43,881 nt of DNA from Burkholderiaceae bacterium (lineage in GTDB: Bacteria; Pseudomonadota; Gammaproteobacteria; Burkholderiales; Burkholderiaceae_C): positions 1-43,881 of the forward strand of contig JAKOND010000215.1 of assembly GCA_022702125.1 (NCBI GenBank), given 5' to 3'. The notes under the pieces are model-generated. The model was not told where the DNA came from. It worked only from the letters and a program-made list of their open reading frames with translations, and searched no databases. Shown piece after piece: positions 16,003 through 24,261 of the stretch. Every line of letters begins with the position of its first letter. Position 1 is the first letter of the stretch. Position numbers and translations under genes: made by a program.

Positions 16003-17091
16003 TCAATAGCGCTCGAGCCAGTGCGCGTACGGGGCGGGAAGCGTCCAGGAGGCGCGCTCGACGCCCAGCTCCTTGGCCGCCGCGTAGCTCCAGTGCGGAT
16101 TGGCCAGGTGCGCCCGACCCACCATGACCACGTCGAGCTGCCCGTCGCGCACGACCTGCTCCGCCACGGCCGGCGTGCCGAAGCCCCAGGCCGACGACAC
16201 CGGGATGCCGGCTTCGCGGCGCACGCGCTCGGCGATCGGGCCCATGAACGCCGGGCCCCACGGAATCGTGGCCTTGGGCGTGGAGAAACCGATGCTGACG
16301 CTCAGCATGTCGAGGCCGGCGGCCTTGAACTGCCGCGTCAGGTCGATCGACTCGACCAGGGTCTGCTCGTCGCGGCCGTCGAATTCCAGCACGCCGAAAC
16401 GCACCGTCAACGGCAGACTCTCGGGCCAGACCTCGCGCACCGCCTGGAGCGTTTCCAGCAGGAAGCGGCCACGGTTCTCGGCGCTGCCGCCGTAGCGGTC
16501 GTCGCGCTGGTTCGACCCGGCCGCGAAGAAGCTCTGCGCCAGGTAGCCGTGCGCGAAATGCAGTTCCAGCCACTCGAATCCGACGTCCCGCGCGCGCTTC
16601 GCCGCGTCGACGAAGTTCTGGCGCACGCGGGCGATGTCGTCGAGCGTCATGGCGCGCGGCTGCTTTTCCAATCCGGGACCGAAGGCGATCGCCGACGGCG
16701 CGATGGTCTGCCAGCCGCGCGCGTCGTCCTCGGCGATGTGGTCGTCGCCCTCCCAGGGACGGTTGGCGCTGGCCTTGCGGCCCGCGTGCGCGATCTGGAT
16801 CCCCGGCACCGAGCCGGCCGCCTTGATGGACTGCACGATCGGCACGAATGCCTGCGCCAGGTCGTCGTTCCAGATGCCGGTGCATCCCGGGGTGATGCGG
16901 CCCTCCGGCGCGACGGCGGTGGCCTCGACGATGACCAGCCCGGCGCCGCCGCGCGCCATGGACGCGTAATGGCTCAGGTGCCAGTCGCTCACTAGGCCAT
17001 CGGTGGCGGAATACTGGCACATGGGCGGCACGGCGATGCGGTTGCGCAGGGTGACGGACTTGAGCGCGAACGGCTGGAACAGGGCGGACAT
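16003..17091 (-). CDS. Old Yellow Enzyme family NADH:flavin oxidoreductase (YqjM/XenA type)
   Basis: A 362-residue FMN ene-reductase. Cys25 in VPPMCQYSA is the redox-modulating cysteine of the YqjM/xenobiotic reductase A subgroup. His178 and His181 (ELHFAHGYLAQ) match the substrate-binding pair, and AHAGRKAS and YGGSAENRGRFLLE are conserved FMN-site segments. Such enzymes reduce activated C=C bonds of enones and detoxify electrophiles. The gene is divergent from an arsR-type gene with an inverted repeat between the two, a common arrangement for inducible OYEs. Length is normal for the family. Confidence 0.92.
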   Translation of the reverse strand: MSALFQPFALKSVTLRNRIAVPPMCQYSATDGLVSDWHLSHYASMARGGAGLVIVEATAVAPEGRITPGCTGIWNDDLAQAFVPIVQSIKAAGSVPGIQIAHAGRKASANRPWEGDDHIAEDDARGWQTIAPSAIAFGPGLEKQPRAMTLDDIARVRQNFVDAAKRARDVGFEWLELHFAHGYLAQSFFAAGSNQRDDRYGGSAENRGRFLLETLQAVREVWPESLPLTVRFGVLEFDGRDEQTLVESIDLTRQFKAAGLDMLSVSIGFSTPKATIPWGPAFMGPIAERVRREAGIPVSSAWGFGTPAVAEQVVRDGQLDVVMVGRAHLANPHWSYAAAKELGVERASWTLPAPYAHWLERY

Positions 17092-17135
17092 GGCGTTTCC
17101 TCGGGGAAGTTGAAGACTCAGGATATGTTCGTAAT

Positions 17136-17151
17136 TTCGATATTTATCGAA
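17136..17151. promoter_or_regulatory. Palindromic operator between the OYE gene and the ArsR gene
   Basis: TTCGATA (17136-17142), TT, TATCGAA (17145-17151) is a perfect 7-bp inverted repeat in an AT-rich island, followed by another half-site (TATCGA, 17153-17158). Its position between divergent starts and its form fit an ArsR-family operator controlling both genes. Confidence 0.6.
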
Positions 17152-17190
17152 CTATCGACCGAGTTTACCCCAAGGTTTATCATGGTGCCC

Positions 17191-17514
17191 ATGCGCCCCC
17201 TGAAACATCCTGCCGCCGACGACCTCGTTCTCGAGCGGGTGCTCTATGCGTTGAGCGACCCGGTCCGCCTGGACATCGTGCGCCGTTTGGCGGGCGTTCC
17301 GATGGCGAGCTGCGGCGACCTCGACGGCGGACGGCCGAAATCGACCGTCTCGCACCACTTCCGGGTGCTGCGCGAAGCCGGCCTGGTTCAGACCGAATGC
17401 GCGGGCACCACGCACATGAACAAGCTCCGCCGCGCCGAACTGGACGGCCGGTTCCCTGGGTTGATCGATGCGATCCTGGGGCAGCGCGTGGCCGAGGCCG
17501 CTGAAGCCGGCTAG
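17191..17514 (+). CDS. ArsR-family winged-helix regulator
   Basis: A 107-residue helix-turn-helix protein. ALSDPVRLDIVRRLAG and KSTVSHHFRVLREAGLVQ are typical ArsR/SmtB helices. Two cysteines (in MASCGDLD and TECAGT) could sense electrophiles or metal, but no classical CxC metal site is present. ATG 17191 is preferred; ATG 17182 is three codons upstream, and ATG 17110 would place the operator inside the gene. By context it represses the divergent Old Yellow Enzyme gene and itself. Confidence 0.85.
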   Translation: MRPLKHPAADDLVLERVLYALSDPVRLDIVRRLAGVPMASCGDLDGGRPKSTVSHHFRVLREAGLVQTECAGTTHMNKLRRAELDGRFPGLIDAILGQRVAEAAEAG

Positions 17515-17559
17515 CCGGCGACGCTCCGCCGCTCAGCGGGCGGGCATCGCCACGCGCTG

Positions 17560-19299
17560 TCAAGGCGTGCCGGTACGGGCATCGTCCCTTGCGCCGGCCG
17601 CATGGCGGCCCGCGATGAATCCGAAGGTCATCGCAGGCCCGAGATTGATGCCGCCGGACGGATAGAACCCGCCCATCACGCTCGCCATGTCGGTGCCCGC
17701 CGCATACAGGCCCGGAATCGGCCGGCCGTCCTGCCCGAGGACCTGCGCGTGCCCGTTCGTCCTGAGGCCCGCGAAGGTGCCGAAGCTGCCCGGCAGGACC
17801 TTCACCGCGTAGAACGGCCCCTGCTCGATCGGCGCGACGCAGGGATTGGGCCCCGTGTGCAGGGGGTCGCCCATCTTGCGGTTGTAGTGCGTCGATCCGC
17901 GCCCGAAATCGGGGTCGGCGCCCTGGCGCGCATGCATATTGAAGCGCTCCACCGTGTCCCGCAACGCGGCCGGCGCGATGCCGCAGGCCGCCGCGAGCGC
18001 TTCCACGGTGTTCGCGCGCTGCAGGTAACCGCTGCGCACGGAGCGTCCGACGGGCAGCGGGAACGGACGCGCATGGCCCAGGCCGTAGCGCCGCTGGAAC
18101 CGGTGGTCGCAGACCAGCCAGGAGCAGACCTCCTCGCCCGGCGGGACCTGCGCCACCATCGCCGCGACGTAGTCGTGGTAGCCGTCGGCCTCGTTGACGA
18201 AGCGCTTCCCGTTCGACAGCACGCCGATCACCCCCGGCTTGCCCCGGTCGATGATGTGCGGGAAATGGCCGATGGTCCCGTCGGCGTGCGGCACCCTCGA
18301 CACCGGCGCCCAGGCGACGGGCGATGCGACATCGGTGTCGAGCGTCCCGCCCGCGGACTCGCCCAGCGTGATGCCGTCCCCGGAGCAACCCTCCGGCGGC
18401 AGCGCCCAGTGCTCGCGGCCGGTGGGCGTTCGCGGGAACAGGGCCTTGCGGCGTTCGATGTCGTTCGGGAATCCTCCGGCGGCCAGGACCACGCCGCGGA
18501 CCGCGCGGATCTCGCACGGCCCCCCGGCCGTCGCGACGCATGCGCCCCGCACCGCGCCCTCCGCGATCAGCAGGCGGGTCGCGGAGGTCGACTCCATGAG
18601 CCGCACGCCCAGGTCCTGCGCCGATCCGGCCAGGCGCCCGACCAGCGCCACCCCGTTGACCAGGTGCATGGCGCGGCCGTGGAACGCCAGGTCCCGCAGG
18701 TGGCGCGCCACGCGTCCGGCGACATGGAGGAAGGACTTCGGCGACCGGGTCATGCCCAGGAAGGCGCCGAGGTCGGCGCCGGCCATGATCGGCATGCCCA
18801 GGAACGCGGTCTCCCGCATCGTCGTGCGCAGCCGGCGGTTCAGCGCGCCCAGTTCGCGGGCGTCGTACGGGGCGGCGATGACCTGGTGCCCGCCGCTGGC
18901 GGCGCCCGGGACCCGGCCGTGCACGTCCGGGATCCCGTTGCCGTCCACGAAGGCCAGCCGGGTGTTGCGCTCGAAGAACGAGACCATCGGTCCGGCGTTG
19001 TCGAGGAAGGCATCGACGCGCGCGGCATCGTAGCGGCCGCCCAGCTCGTTCTTCAGGTAGGTGCGCGGCTGCTGCGGGTCCTCCCGGATGCCGGCGCGTT
19101 GCGCCAGGGGATTGCCGGGCACCCACATCCATCCGCCCGACCAGGCGGTCGCGCCGCCGAAGACCGGCGCCTTCTCGACGACCACGACCCGGAGTCCGTG
19201 CCAGGCCGCCGTGACCGCGGCGGCGAGGCCGGACGCCCCGGAGCCCACCACCAGCAGGTCGCAGTCGATGCCGGCGGGCGGCGCGGGCGCGGCGGTCAT
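17560..19299 (-). CDS. FAD-dependent dehydrogenase (3-ketosteroid delta1-dehydrogenase-like)
   Basis: A 579-residue flavoprotein. FAD binding is shown by LLVVGSGASGLAAAV (GSGASG at 19-24) and GLYAAGTDMASVMGG. The C-terminal YPSGGINLGPAMTFGFIAG and GKRFVNEADGYHDY match KstD/fumarate-reductase-type enzymes. The family removes hydrogens next to a ketone or carboxylate. The gene overlaps the preceding TIM-barrel gene by 4 bases (ATGA), so it is the last member of a three-gene operon. The frame stays open up to 21345, which would suggest a 1261-residue protein, but only the last 579 codons look like protein. The substrate is unknown; a cyclic polyol or carboxylate derivative is as plausible as a steroid. 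Confidence 0.85.
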   Translation of the reverse strand: MTAAPAPPAGIDCDLLVVGSGASGLAAAVTAAWHGLRVVVVEKAPVFGGATAWSGGWMWVPGNPLAQRAGIREDPQQPRTYLKNELGGRYDAARVDAFLDNAGPMVSFFERNTRLAFVDGNGIPDVHGRVPGAASGGHQVIAAPYDARELGALNRRLRTTMRETAFLGMPIMAGADLGAFLGMTRSPKSFLHVAGRVARHLRDLAFHGRAMHLVNGVALVGRLAGSAQDLGVRLMESTSATRLLIAEGAVRGACVATAGGPCEIRAVRGVVLAAGGFPNDIERRKALFPRTPTGREHWALPPEGCSGDGITLGESAGGTLDTDVASPVAWAPVSRVPHADGTIGHFPHIIDRGKPGVIGVLSNGKRFVNEADGYHDYVAAMVAQVPPGEEVCSWLVCDHRFQRRYGLGHARPFPLPVGRSVRSGYLQRANTVEALAAACGIAPAALRDTVERFNMHARQGADPDFGRGSTHYNRKMGDPLHTGPNPCVAPIEQGPFYAVKVLPGSFGTFAGLRTNGHAQVLGQDGRPIPGLYAAGTDMASVMGGFYPSGGINLGPAMTFGFIAGRHAAGARDDARTGTP

Positions 19300-20126
19300 G
19301 GGCGCCCGTCCGGCGCATCCGCCCGCGCGAGCAACCGCCGGGTCGCCTCCAGGGCCCGACGGGCGCGCTCGGTCGCGCCGACGGTGCGGGCCAGGGCATG
19401 CGTCGGCACTTCCAGGCTCAACGGAATGTGCGGGGGCATGGCCCGCAGGAGGCCGACCAGGTCGAGGCCGCCCTCCCCCGGGAACCTCCGCTCGGAACGC
19501 GCCTCGTCGAGGATCGCCTCCATCGTCGGAGGCAGCGCGGCGGGCACGTCGCAGAACTGCAGGTAGCGCAGGCGGGAGGGCGCGATCCGCGCCAGGTCTT
19601 CCACGCGGCTGCGGGATCGGCTGAAGTGGAAGGGATCGACCAGCACGCCCGCGTTCCCCTGCCCGCAACGCTCGACGATGCCGGTCGCCTGCGCGAGGTC
19701 CTTCACGTCGGTCCACGGCATGAATTCGAGCATCGCGCCCAGCCCGTACCGCCCGGCGAGCTCGCAGAACGCCGCGAACGATTCGAGCAGGCGCTCCGGC
19801 TCGGGGTCGTTGCCGGCGACCAGCAGTTCGCGGGCGCCGAGCCGGGCCGCGGTGGCGATCGCGGCCTCGTCGTCGGCGGCCCGGCGGTCCGGCCGGATCC
19901 GGAAGATCTCCACGTCGAGCACCCGGATGCCGGTGTCGGCCAGCCGCGCCTCGACCTCGCGCAGCAACGGGGTGTCGCCCACCAGGTCGTAGGCCGGCTC
20001 CGTGGGCGTGGCCGGGATCAGCCGGATGCCGACATGGCTGTAGCCCGCTTCGTGGGCGCAGGTCACCATCGCGGGCGGCGTCAGTTCGAGGACCGTCAGC
20101 GCGGCCAGGGAAAGGGGTCGGTTCAT
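19296..20126 (-). CDS. Sugar phosphate isomerase/epimerase-like TIM-barrel protein
   Basis: A 276-residue xylose-isomerase-like TIM barrel (AP-endonuclease 2 superfamily). Likely metal ligands are the Glu in MLEFMPW, the Asp/His in VLVDPFHF, and the Glu in LSLEVPTH at the end. The superfamily contains isomerases, epimerases and 3-dehydroshikimate dehydratases. Its stop overlaps the start of the flavoprotein by 4 bases, and it begins 36 bases after the Gfo/Idh/MocA gene. This trio resembles inositol- or sugar-acid-type catabolic sets. No specific substrate can be assigned. Confidence 0.82.
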   Translation of the reverse strand: MNRPLSLAALTVLELTPPAMVTCAHEAGYSHVGIRLIPATPTEPAYDLVGDTPLLREVEARLADTGIRVLDVEIFRIRPDRRAADDEAAIATAARLGARELLVAGNDPEPERLLESFAAFCELAGRYGLGAMLEFMPWTDVKDLAQATGIVERCGQGNAGVLVDPFHFSRSRSRVEDLARIAPSRLRYLQFCDVPAALPPTMEAILDEARSERRFPGEGGLDLVGLLRAMPPHIPLSLEVPTHALARTVGATERARRALEATRRLLARADAPDGRP

Positions 20127-20162
20127 GGGGAATGCTTTGCGGGTTCCAGGGGCATCGCCGGC

Positions 20163-21248
20163 TCAGGCCGCGACCTCGACCACCCCGCCGCTCTGCGCGG
20201 CACGGGTCAGGGCCTCCACGACGCGCAGGTTCTGCAGGCCGTCGTGCGCGCTCACCAGGGGCTCCGCCTCGCCGCGGGCCACGGCGCAGAAGTGGCGCAA
20301 CTGCAGCGCCAGCGGATCGGTGCGTGCGCTCTCGACGACCTCCTGCGCCATGGGCTCGTACCACGACCGCGCCTGCCCGGGCGCGAAGCGCTTCAGGCGC
20401 ATCGTCGGAACCGAGAGGGAGCCCCGGGTGCCGGCGATGCTGTAGCAATCCTCGTCGTCGTAGGAGGCGTAGTCCCGGTTCTCCCCGGTGGTCTGCTCCC
20501 AGCTGCGCGCGGCGGCGGCGGTGTCGGACAGGAGGAAGGTGCCGAGCGCGCCGTTCGCGAAGCGCAGCAGCAGGGCGGCCGTGTCCTCCACCGCGAAGCC
20601 CCGCACCGCATTCGACGCCGCCGCCTGCACCGAGACGATCTCTCCGCAGAGCGAGCGCAGGTTGCCGATCTCGTGGATCAGGTTGATGAGGATCGGACCG
20701 CCGCCGGCCTCCCGGCGCCACGCGGCCGCCTCGAAATAATCGTCGGGCTTGTAGAACAGGGCGGAACCGGACACGGCGACGACCCGGCCCAGCAGGCCCT
20801 GCTGGATGACCGCCCGCGCCTTCGCCAGGATCGGGCTGTGCGCCCGGTGGTGGCCGACCAGGAGGCGCGCGCCGAGATCGCGCACCGCGCGCGCCAGGCG
20901 TTCGGCCTCCTGCACGGTCGGGGCGACGGGCTTCTCGACCAGCGTGGCCACGCCGGCCCCGATGCAGGCCAGGGCCTGGTCCACGTGGAGCGGGTTGGGC
21001 GTGGCCACGATGACGCCGTCGGGCCGGGGGTCCGCCAGCAGGTCGTCCAGGTGCGCGAAGCGCGGCACGCCGGCGGCGCGGGCCAGGTCGGCGGCGCCGG
21101 ACGAGGGATCGACGATGGCCGCGAGGGCGCACTCCCCGCTCTGCCCGATCAGTTCGATATGGCGCCGCCCGACGGCGCCCGCGCCGGCCACCGCGATGCG
21201 CAGCACCGGGCGACGGGAAAGGTCCGGGCGTGTCGTGGTCTCCGTCAT
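20163..21248 (-). CDS. Gfo/Idh/MocA family oxidoreductase
   Basis: A 361-residue NAD(P)-dependent dehydrogenase. The N-terminal Rossmann motif is LRIAVAGAGAVGRRHIELIG (GxGxxG), and VATLVEKPVAPTVQEAERL contains the family EKP with the catalytic Lys. The C-terminal alpha/beta domain holds SALFYKPDDYFEAA and ILINLIHEIGNL, where the His is probably catalytic. Such enzymes oxidise sugar or inositol hydroxyls or reduce the ketones. It is the first gene of the minus-strand operon, divergent from a LysR gene 69 bases away. Confidence 0.87.
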   Translation of the reverse strand: MTETTTRPDLSRRPVLRIAVAGAGAVGRRHIELIGQSGECALAAIVDPSSGAADLARAAGVPRFAHLDDLLADPRPDGVIVATPNPLHVDQALACIGAGVATLVEKPVAPTVQEAERLARAVRDLGARLLVGHHRAHSPILAKARAVIQQGLLGRVVAVSGSALFYKPDDYFEAAAWRREAGGGPILINLIHEIGNLRSLCGEIVSVQAAASNAVRGFAVEDTAALLLRFANGALGTFLLSDTAAAARSWEQTTGENRDYASYDDEDCYSIAGTRGSLSVPTMRLKRFAPGQARSWYEPMAQEVVESARTDPLALQLRHFCAVARGEAEPLVSAHDGLQNLRVVEALTRAAQSGGVVEVAA

Positions 21249-21317
21249 GGTTCGTCTCCTGTGGTTGCGTGCCGTTCGGCCTCGGCAGCAATGTATGGAA
21301 AGCGAACCCGTCGAACA

Positions 21318-22289
21318 ATGCGCGAATCGTCACCCTATGATTCACGGATCGTGAGCCTCAAATTCCAATTGGACGACCTGCGGGTGTTCTGCCTGGCGGC
21401 GCGCAAATCGAGCTTCGCCGCGGCGGCGACCGAACTGGGCACGTCTCCCGCCTATGTCAGCAAGCGCATCGCGCTCCTGGAGAAGGCCCTGGGCGTGGCC
21501 CTCTTCCACCGGGCGGCCCGCCGCGTCACCGTGACCGACGATGGCGAGCGGGTCTACGCTGCGGCGCAGCAGGTCTTCCAGGGCGTCGACCACCTCGGGG
21601 AGACCGTCGCCGGCGGCCGCCTCGACCCGTCCGGCACCCTGCGCGTGACCACGAGCTTCCGGCTGGGGCGCGCGCACATCGGACCGGCCCTGTCGCTGCT
21701 GGCCGCGCGCCATCCGGCGCTCGGCATCACGCTCGATACCGTCGACCGGCGCGTCGACCTGGTCAGCGAGGGCATCGACCTGGATGTGCGCGTGGGCGAA
21801 GTCGCCGAACCGCACCTCGTGGCCCATCGCATCGCGTCCAGCCAGCGGGTGCTCTGCGCCGCGCCGGCCTACCTCGAACGCAGGGGAACGCCGTCGAACG
21901 TGTTCGGCCTCGGCCAGCACGACTGCCTGGTGCTGCGCGACCGCAACCAGGCCTTCGGCGTGTGGCGGCTGGCGGGTCCGGGGGGCGGTGTCGAGACGGT
22001 CAAGGTGACGGGCCGCCTGTCGTCCAACGATTCCGAGATCGTGCGGCGCTGGGCGATCGACGGGCAGGGCATCCTGCTGCCCGCCGCCTGGGATGTGCAC
22101 GACGACCTGGCCGCGGGCCGGCTGGTGCGGATCCTGCCCGAGTGGTCGCAACCCGCGGACGTCTGGGCCGCCACCACCGTGCGCCTCGGCCATTCCGCCA
22201 AGGTCCGCGTCTGCGTCCGGTTCCTGCAGGAACAGCTCGATGGCGACGGTCCTTACCGGCTCAAGCGGTTGGCCGACGTCCTTCCTTGA
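21318..22289 (+). CDS. LysR-family transcriptional regulator
   Basis: A LysR-type regulator of 323 residues from ATG 21318, or 312 from GTG 21351. The helix-turn-helix lies in LDDLRVFCLAARKSSFAAAA and SPAYVSKRIALLEKALGVALF. The effector domain belongs to the CrgA/DmlR-like group (SEGIDLDVRVGEVAEPHLV). The GTG start gives the more usual N-terminal length, but the ATG has a better initiation codon; neither has a good ribosome-binding site. Divergent orientation from the Gfo/Idh/MocA gene makes that operon its probable target. Confidence 0.85.
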   Translation: MRESSPYDSRIVSLKFQLDDLRVFCLAARKSSFAAAATELGTSPAYVSKRIALLEKALGVALFHRAARRVTVTDDGERVYAAAQQVFQGVDHLGETVAGGRLDPSGTLRVTTSFRLGRAHIGPALSLLAARHPALGITLDTVDRRVDLVSEGIDLDVRVGEVAEPHLVAHRIASSQRVLCAAPAYLERRGTPSNVFGLGQHDCLVLRDRNQAFGVWRLAGPGGGVETVKVTGRLSSNDSEIVRRWAIDGQGILLPAAWDVHDDLAAGRLVRILPEWSQPADVWAATTVRLGHSAKVRVCVRFLQEQLDGDGPYRLKRLADVLP

Positions 22290-22349
22290 GAAGCGCCGCG
22301 GTGCGGCGGCATCCTTGCCGTGCGCTGCGGTCCGCCGCTTCCGTGCGAT

Positions 22350-22841
22350 TCAGCGCCGGAGGTGGCCGGTCGGCAAGGCCGTGGTGTATTTGACCTGGCT
22401 CAGGGCGAAGCTGGACCGGATGCTCTGCACTCCGGGAATGCGTGTCAGGCATTCGAGGAGCAATGCCTGGTACTCCATCAGGTCGCGCACGACGACCCGG
22501 AGCATGAAATCCGACTCGCCGCTCATGAGGTAGCACTCCATCACCTCGGGACGTTGCCGGACGGCTTGCGTGAAGACGTCCAGCGAAGCGGTGTCCTGCT
22601 GCTTGAGCGACACGTGCACGAACACGTTGACGGCGAGCCCGAGCTTGAGCGGATCCACCAGCGACACGGAGCCGAGCAGGACGCCGCTGTGCTTCAGGTC
22701 CGCCACGCGGCGCCAGCAGGGGGAGGCGGACAGCCCGACGCGTTCGGCCAGTTCGGCATTGCTGTGCTCGGCATTGCGCTGGAGTTCGTCCAGGATCCGA
22801 AGGCTGGCTTCGTCGAGGTCGATAGCCGAAGGATGGTTCAT
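22350..22841 (-). CDS. Lrp/AsnC family transcriptional regulator
   Basis: A 163-residue Lrp-type protein: an N-terminal helix-turn-helix (LDELQRNAEHSNAELAERVG, then SPCWRRVADL) and a C-terminal RAM domain (VMECYLMSGESDFMLRVVV). Such proteins sense amino acids. It is divergent from an EamA-type exporter gene, so amino-acid-responsive control of that exporter is likely. A TATTAT -10 box (complement of 22849-22854) lies only about 8 bases before the ATG, which would give an almost leaderless mRNA. Confidence 0.9.
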   Translation of the reverse strand: MNHPSAIDLDEASLRILDELQRNAEHSNAELAERVGLSASPCWRRVADLKHSGVLLGSVSLVDPLKLGLAVNVFVHVSLKQQDTASLDVFTQAVRQRPEVMECYLMSGESDFMLRVVVRDLMEYQALLLECLTRIPGVQSIRSSFALSQVKYTTALPTGHLRR

Positions 22842-22857
22842 CCCCGAAATAATACTT

Positions 22858-22919
22858 TACCGGTAGATCTTTCCGGAATAAGGACTATTCGCAGGAAAAG
22901 AGAAAGCCTTTTTCCGGAT
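22858..22919. promoter_or_regulatory. Tandem CCGG-centred palindromes between lrp and the exporter gene
   Basis: TACCGGTA (22858-22865) and TTCCGGAA (22871-22878) are perfect 8-bp palindromes 13 bases apart centre to centre. A third related site, TTCCGGAT (22912-22919), lies 41 bases further. They overlap the inferred -35 and spacer of the minus-strand lrp promoter and the leader of the exporter gene. Helical phasing of short palindromes is how Lrp proteins usually bind, so these are candidate Lrp sites. Confidence 0.45.
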
Positions 22920-22940
22920 TCGGTGGATAGCATTGGACGC

Positions 22941-23897
22941 ATGGCAAACGGCTTCCACGAATCTGCGATGAGACGCGCGACCGCGCCCTTCCCTTCAGGT
23001 CCGGCGTCTTCCGCGACCGTGCGCCGCACCCTGCCCTGGCTGGGGCTGATGGTGCTGCTCTGGGGCATCAGCTGGCCCGCCACCAAGCTCGCCCTGGAGG
23101 TCGTCCCGCCGCTGTGGCTGGCGACCATCCGCTTCGGCAGCGCGGCCCTGTGCCTTTTCGCGTTCACGATCGCGCGGGGCTCGTTCAGGATCCCCACCCG
23201 CGCGGACTGGCCCATCGTCGCCAGCATCGGCCTGTTCCAGATGACGGCGTTCACCGGCCTCGGCATGATCGCCATGACCAAGGTCGATACCAGCCGTGCG
23301 GTGCTGCTGGCCTACACCACCCCGCTCTGGGGCGTCGTGGCGAACTGGTTGATCTTCCAGCTGAAGCCTTCCCGCCGCCAGATCGGCGCGCTGGCCGTGG
23401 GCCTGGCCGGGGTCGCCCTGATCTGCTCGCCCTGGGAGCTGGACTGGAACGCTCCCGGCGTGCTGGTCGGATCCGGACTGCTGTTGGTCGCCGCGATGAG
23501 CTGGTCGGTGGTGATCCTGCACATCAAGCGCCACCGGTGGGATTCGTCCCCCTTGACGCTGGCTCCCTGGCAGATGCTGCTCGCCGTGGTTCCGCTGGGC
23601 GGACTGGCCTGGTGCTTCGAAGGGCCGCCGACCGGCATCCCGGTGGATGCGCGGCTGCTGGAACTGCTTCTTTTCATCGGCCCGGTCGCGACCTCCGCGT
23701 GCTTCGTGATTTCCGCGGAATACGGCCGCAGGATCAGCACGTTCGCCATGTCGAACCTCACCCTGGGCGTTCCGCTCATCGGCATCCTCGCGTCCGTGGT
23801 CTTCCTGGGCAGCAGCATCTCTGCGCCTTTCGCGGCCGGCCTGGTCCTCGTCATGGGCGGGATGGCCGTTTCGGCCCTCGCCTCCAAACGCCATTGA
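22941..23897 (+). CDS. EamA/DMT-family transporter
   Basis: A 318-residue inner-membrane protein with about ten hydrophobic segments in two EamA repeats. Family features include LWGISWPATKLALE, AYTTPLWGVVANWLIF and the second-half SNLTLGVPLIGILASVVFL. Members export amino acids or other small metabolites. Pairing with a divergent Lrp/AsnC gene supports amino-acid export. ATG 22941 is used; ATG 22968 is an alternative that trims a polar leader. Confidence 0.88.
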   Translation: MANGFHESAMRRATAPFPSGPASSATVRRTLPWLGLMVLLWGISWPATKLALEVVPPLWLATIRFGSAALCLFAFTIARGSFRIPTRADWPIVASIGLFQMTAFTGLGMIAMTKVDTSRAVLLAYTTPLWGVVANWLIFQLKPSRRQIGALAVGLAGVALICSPWELDWNAPGVLVGSGLLLVAAMSWSVVILHIKRHRWDSSPLTLAPWQMLLAVVPLGGLAWCFEGPPTGIPVDARLLELLLFIGPVATSACFVISAEYGRRISTFAMSNLTLGVPLIGILASVVFLGSSISAPFAAGLVLVMGGMAVSALASKRH

Positions 23898-24063
23898 CGC
23901 GGCGCGGGCCGCGCCCGCCACGCGGCGGCTCGCAAACGGGTCCGTGCGGCAGCGCCGTTTTCCCGTCGGACGCATGTCGGCTATGCTGGGCTGCGACCGC
24001 AACCCCGCGCGCCGGCGCCGACCCGCCGCACAGCGAAAGCGGATAACCCCGGATACCCACCCG

Positions 24064-24261
24064 ATGACCGGTCCCAGACTACCGATCGACAAGATGACGG
24101 ATCACCGCAACCTCCAGACCGCCGAGCTCGATATCGAAAAAGGCTCTTTCCAGCTCCAGGCCAAACTCGCGGTGACGCCGCTGGGCCTGCTGTCGATCGC
24201 CGCGCTGGTGGGCACCATCCTTCTGTCCACCGCAGCCGTCGTCCAGGCGGCGAAGAAGTGA
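24064..24261 (+). CDS. Hypothetical small single-pass membrane protein
   Basis: A 65-residue frame from ATG 24064 (55 residues from ATG 24094). A charged N-terminal half (NLQTAELDIEKGSFQLQAK) is followed by one hydrophobic helix (VTPLGLLSIAALVGTILLST) and a short basic end (QAAKK), as in small inner-membrane proteins. No family is recognised. It lies between the exporter gene and the DUF2760/Hsp70 operon, separated from the latter by 322 bases. The clean amphipathic/hydrophobic partition supports a real gene. Confidence 0.5.
   Translation: MTGPRLPIDKMTDHRNLQTAELDIEKGSFQLQAKLAVTPLGLLSIAALVGTILLSTAAVVQAAKK

Noticed and set aside
17560-21345. A continuous 1261-codon minus-strand frame suggesting a giant fused flavoprotein
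   Set aside because: Only the last 579 codons look like protein. The rest is Arg/Pro/Gly-rich and lies over the well-supported TIM-barrel and Gfo/Idh/MocA genes in other frames, which have clean starts and a 4-base overlap.
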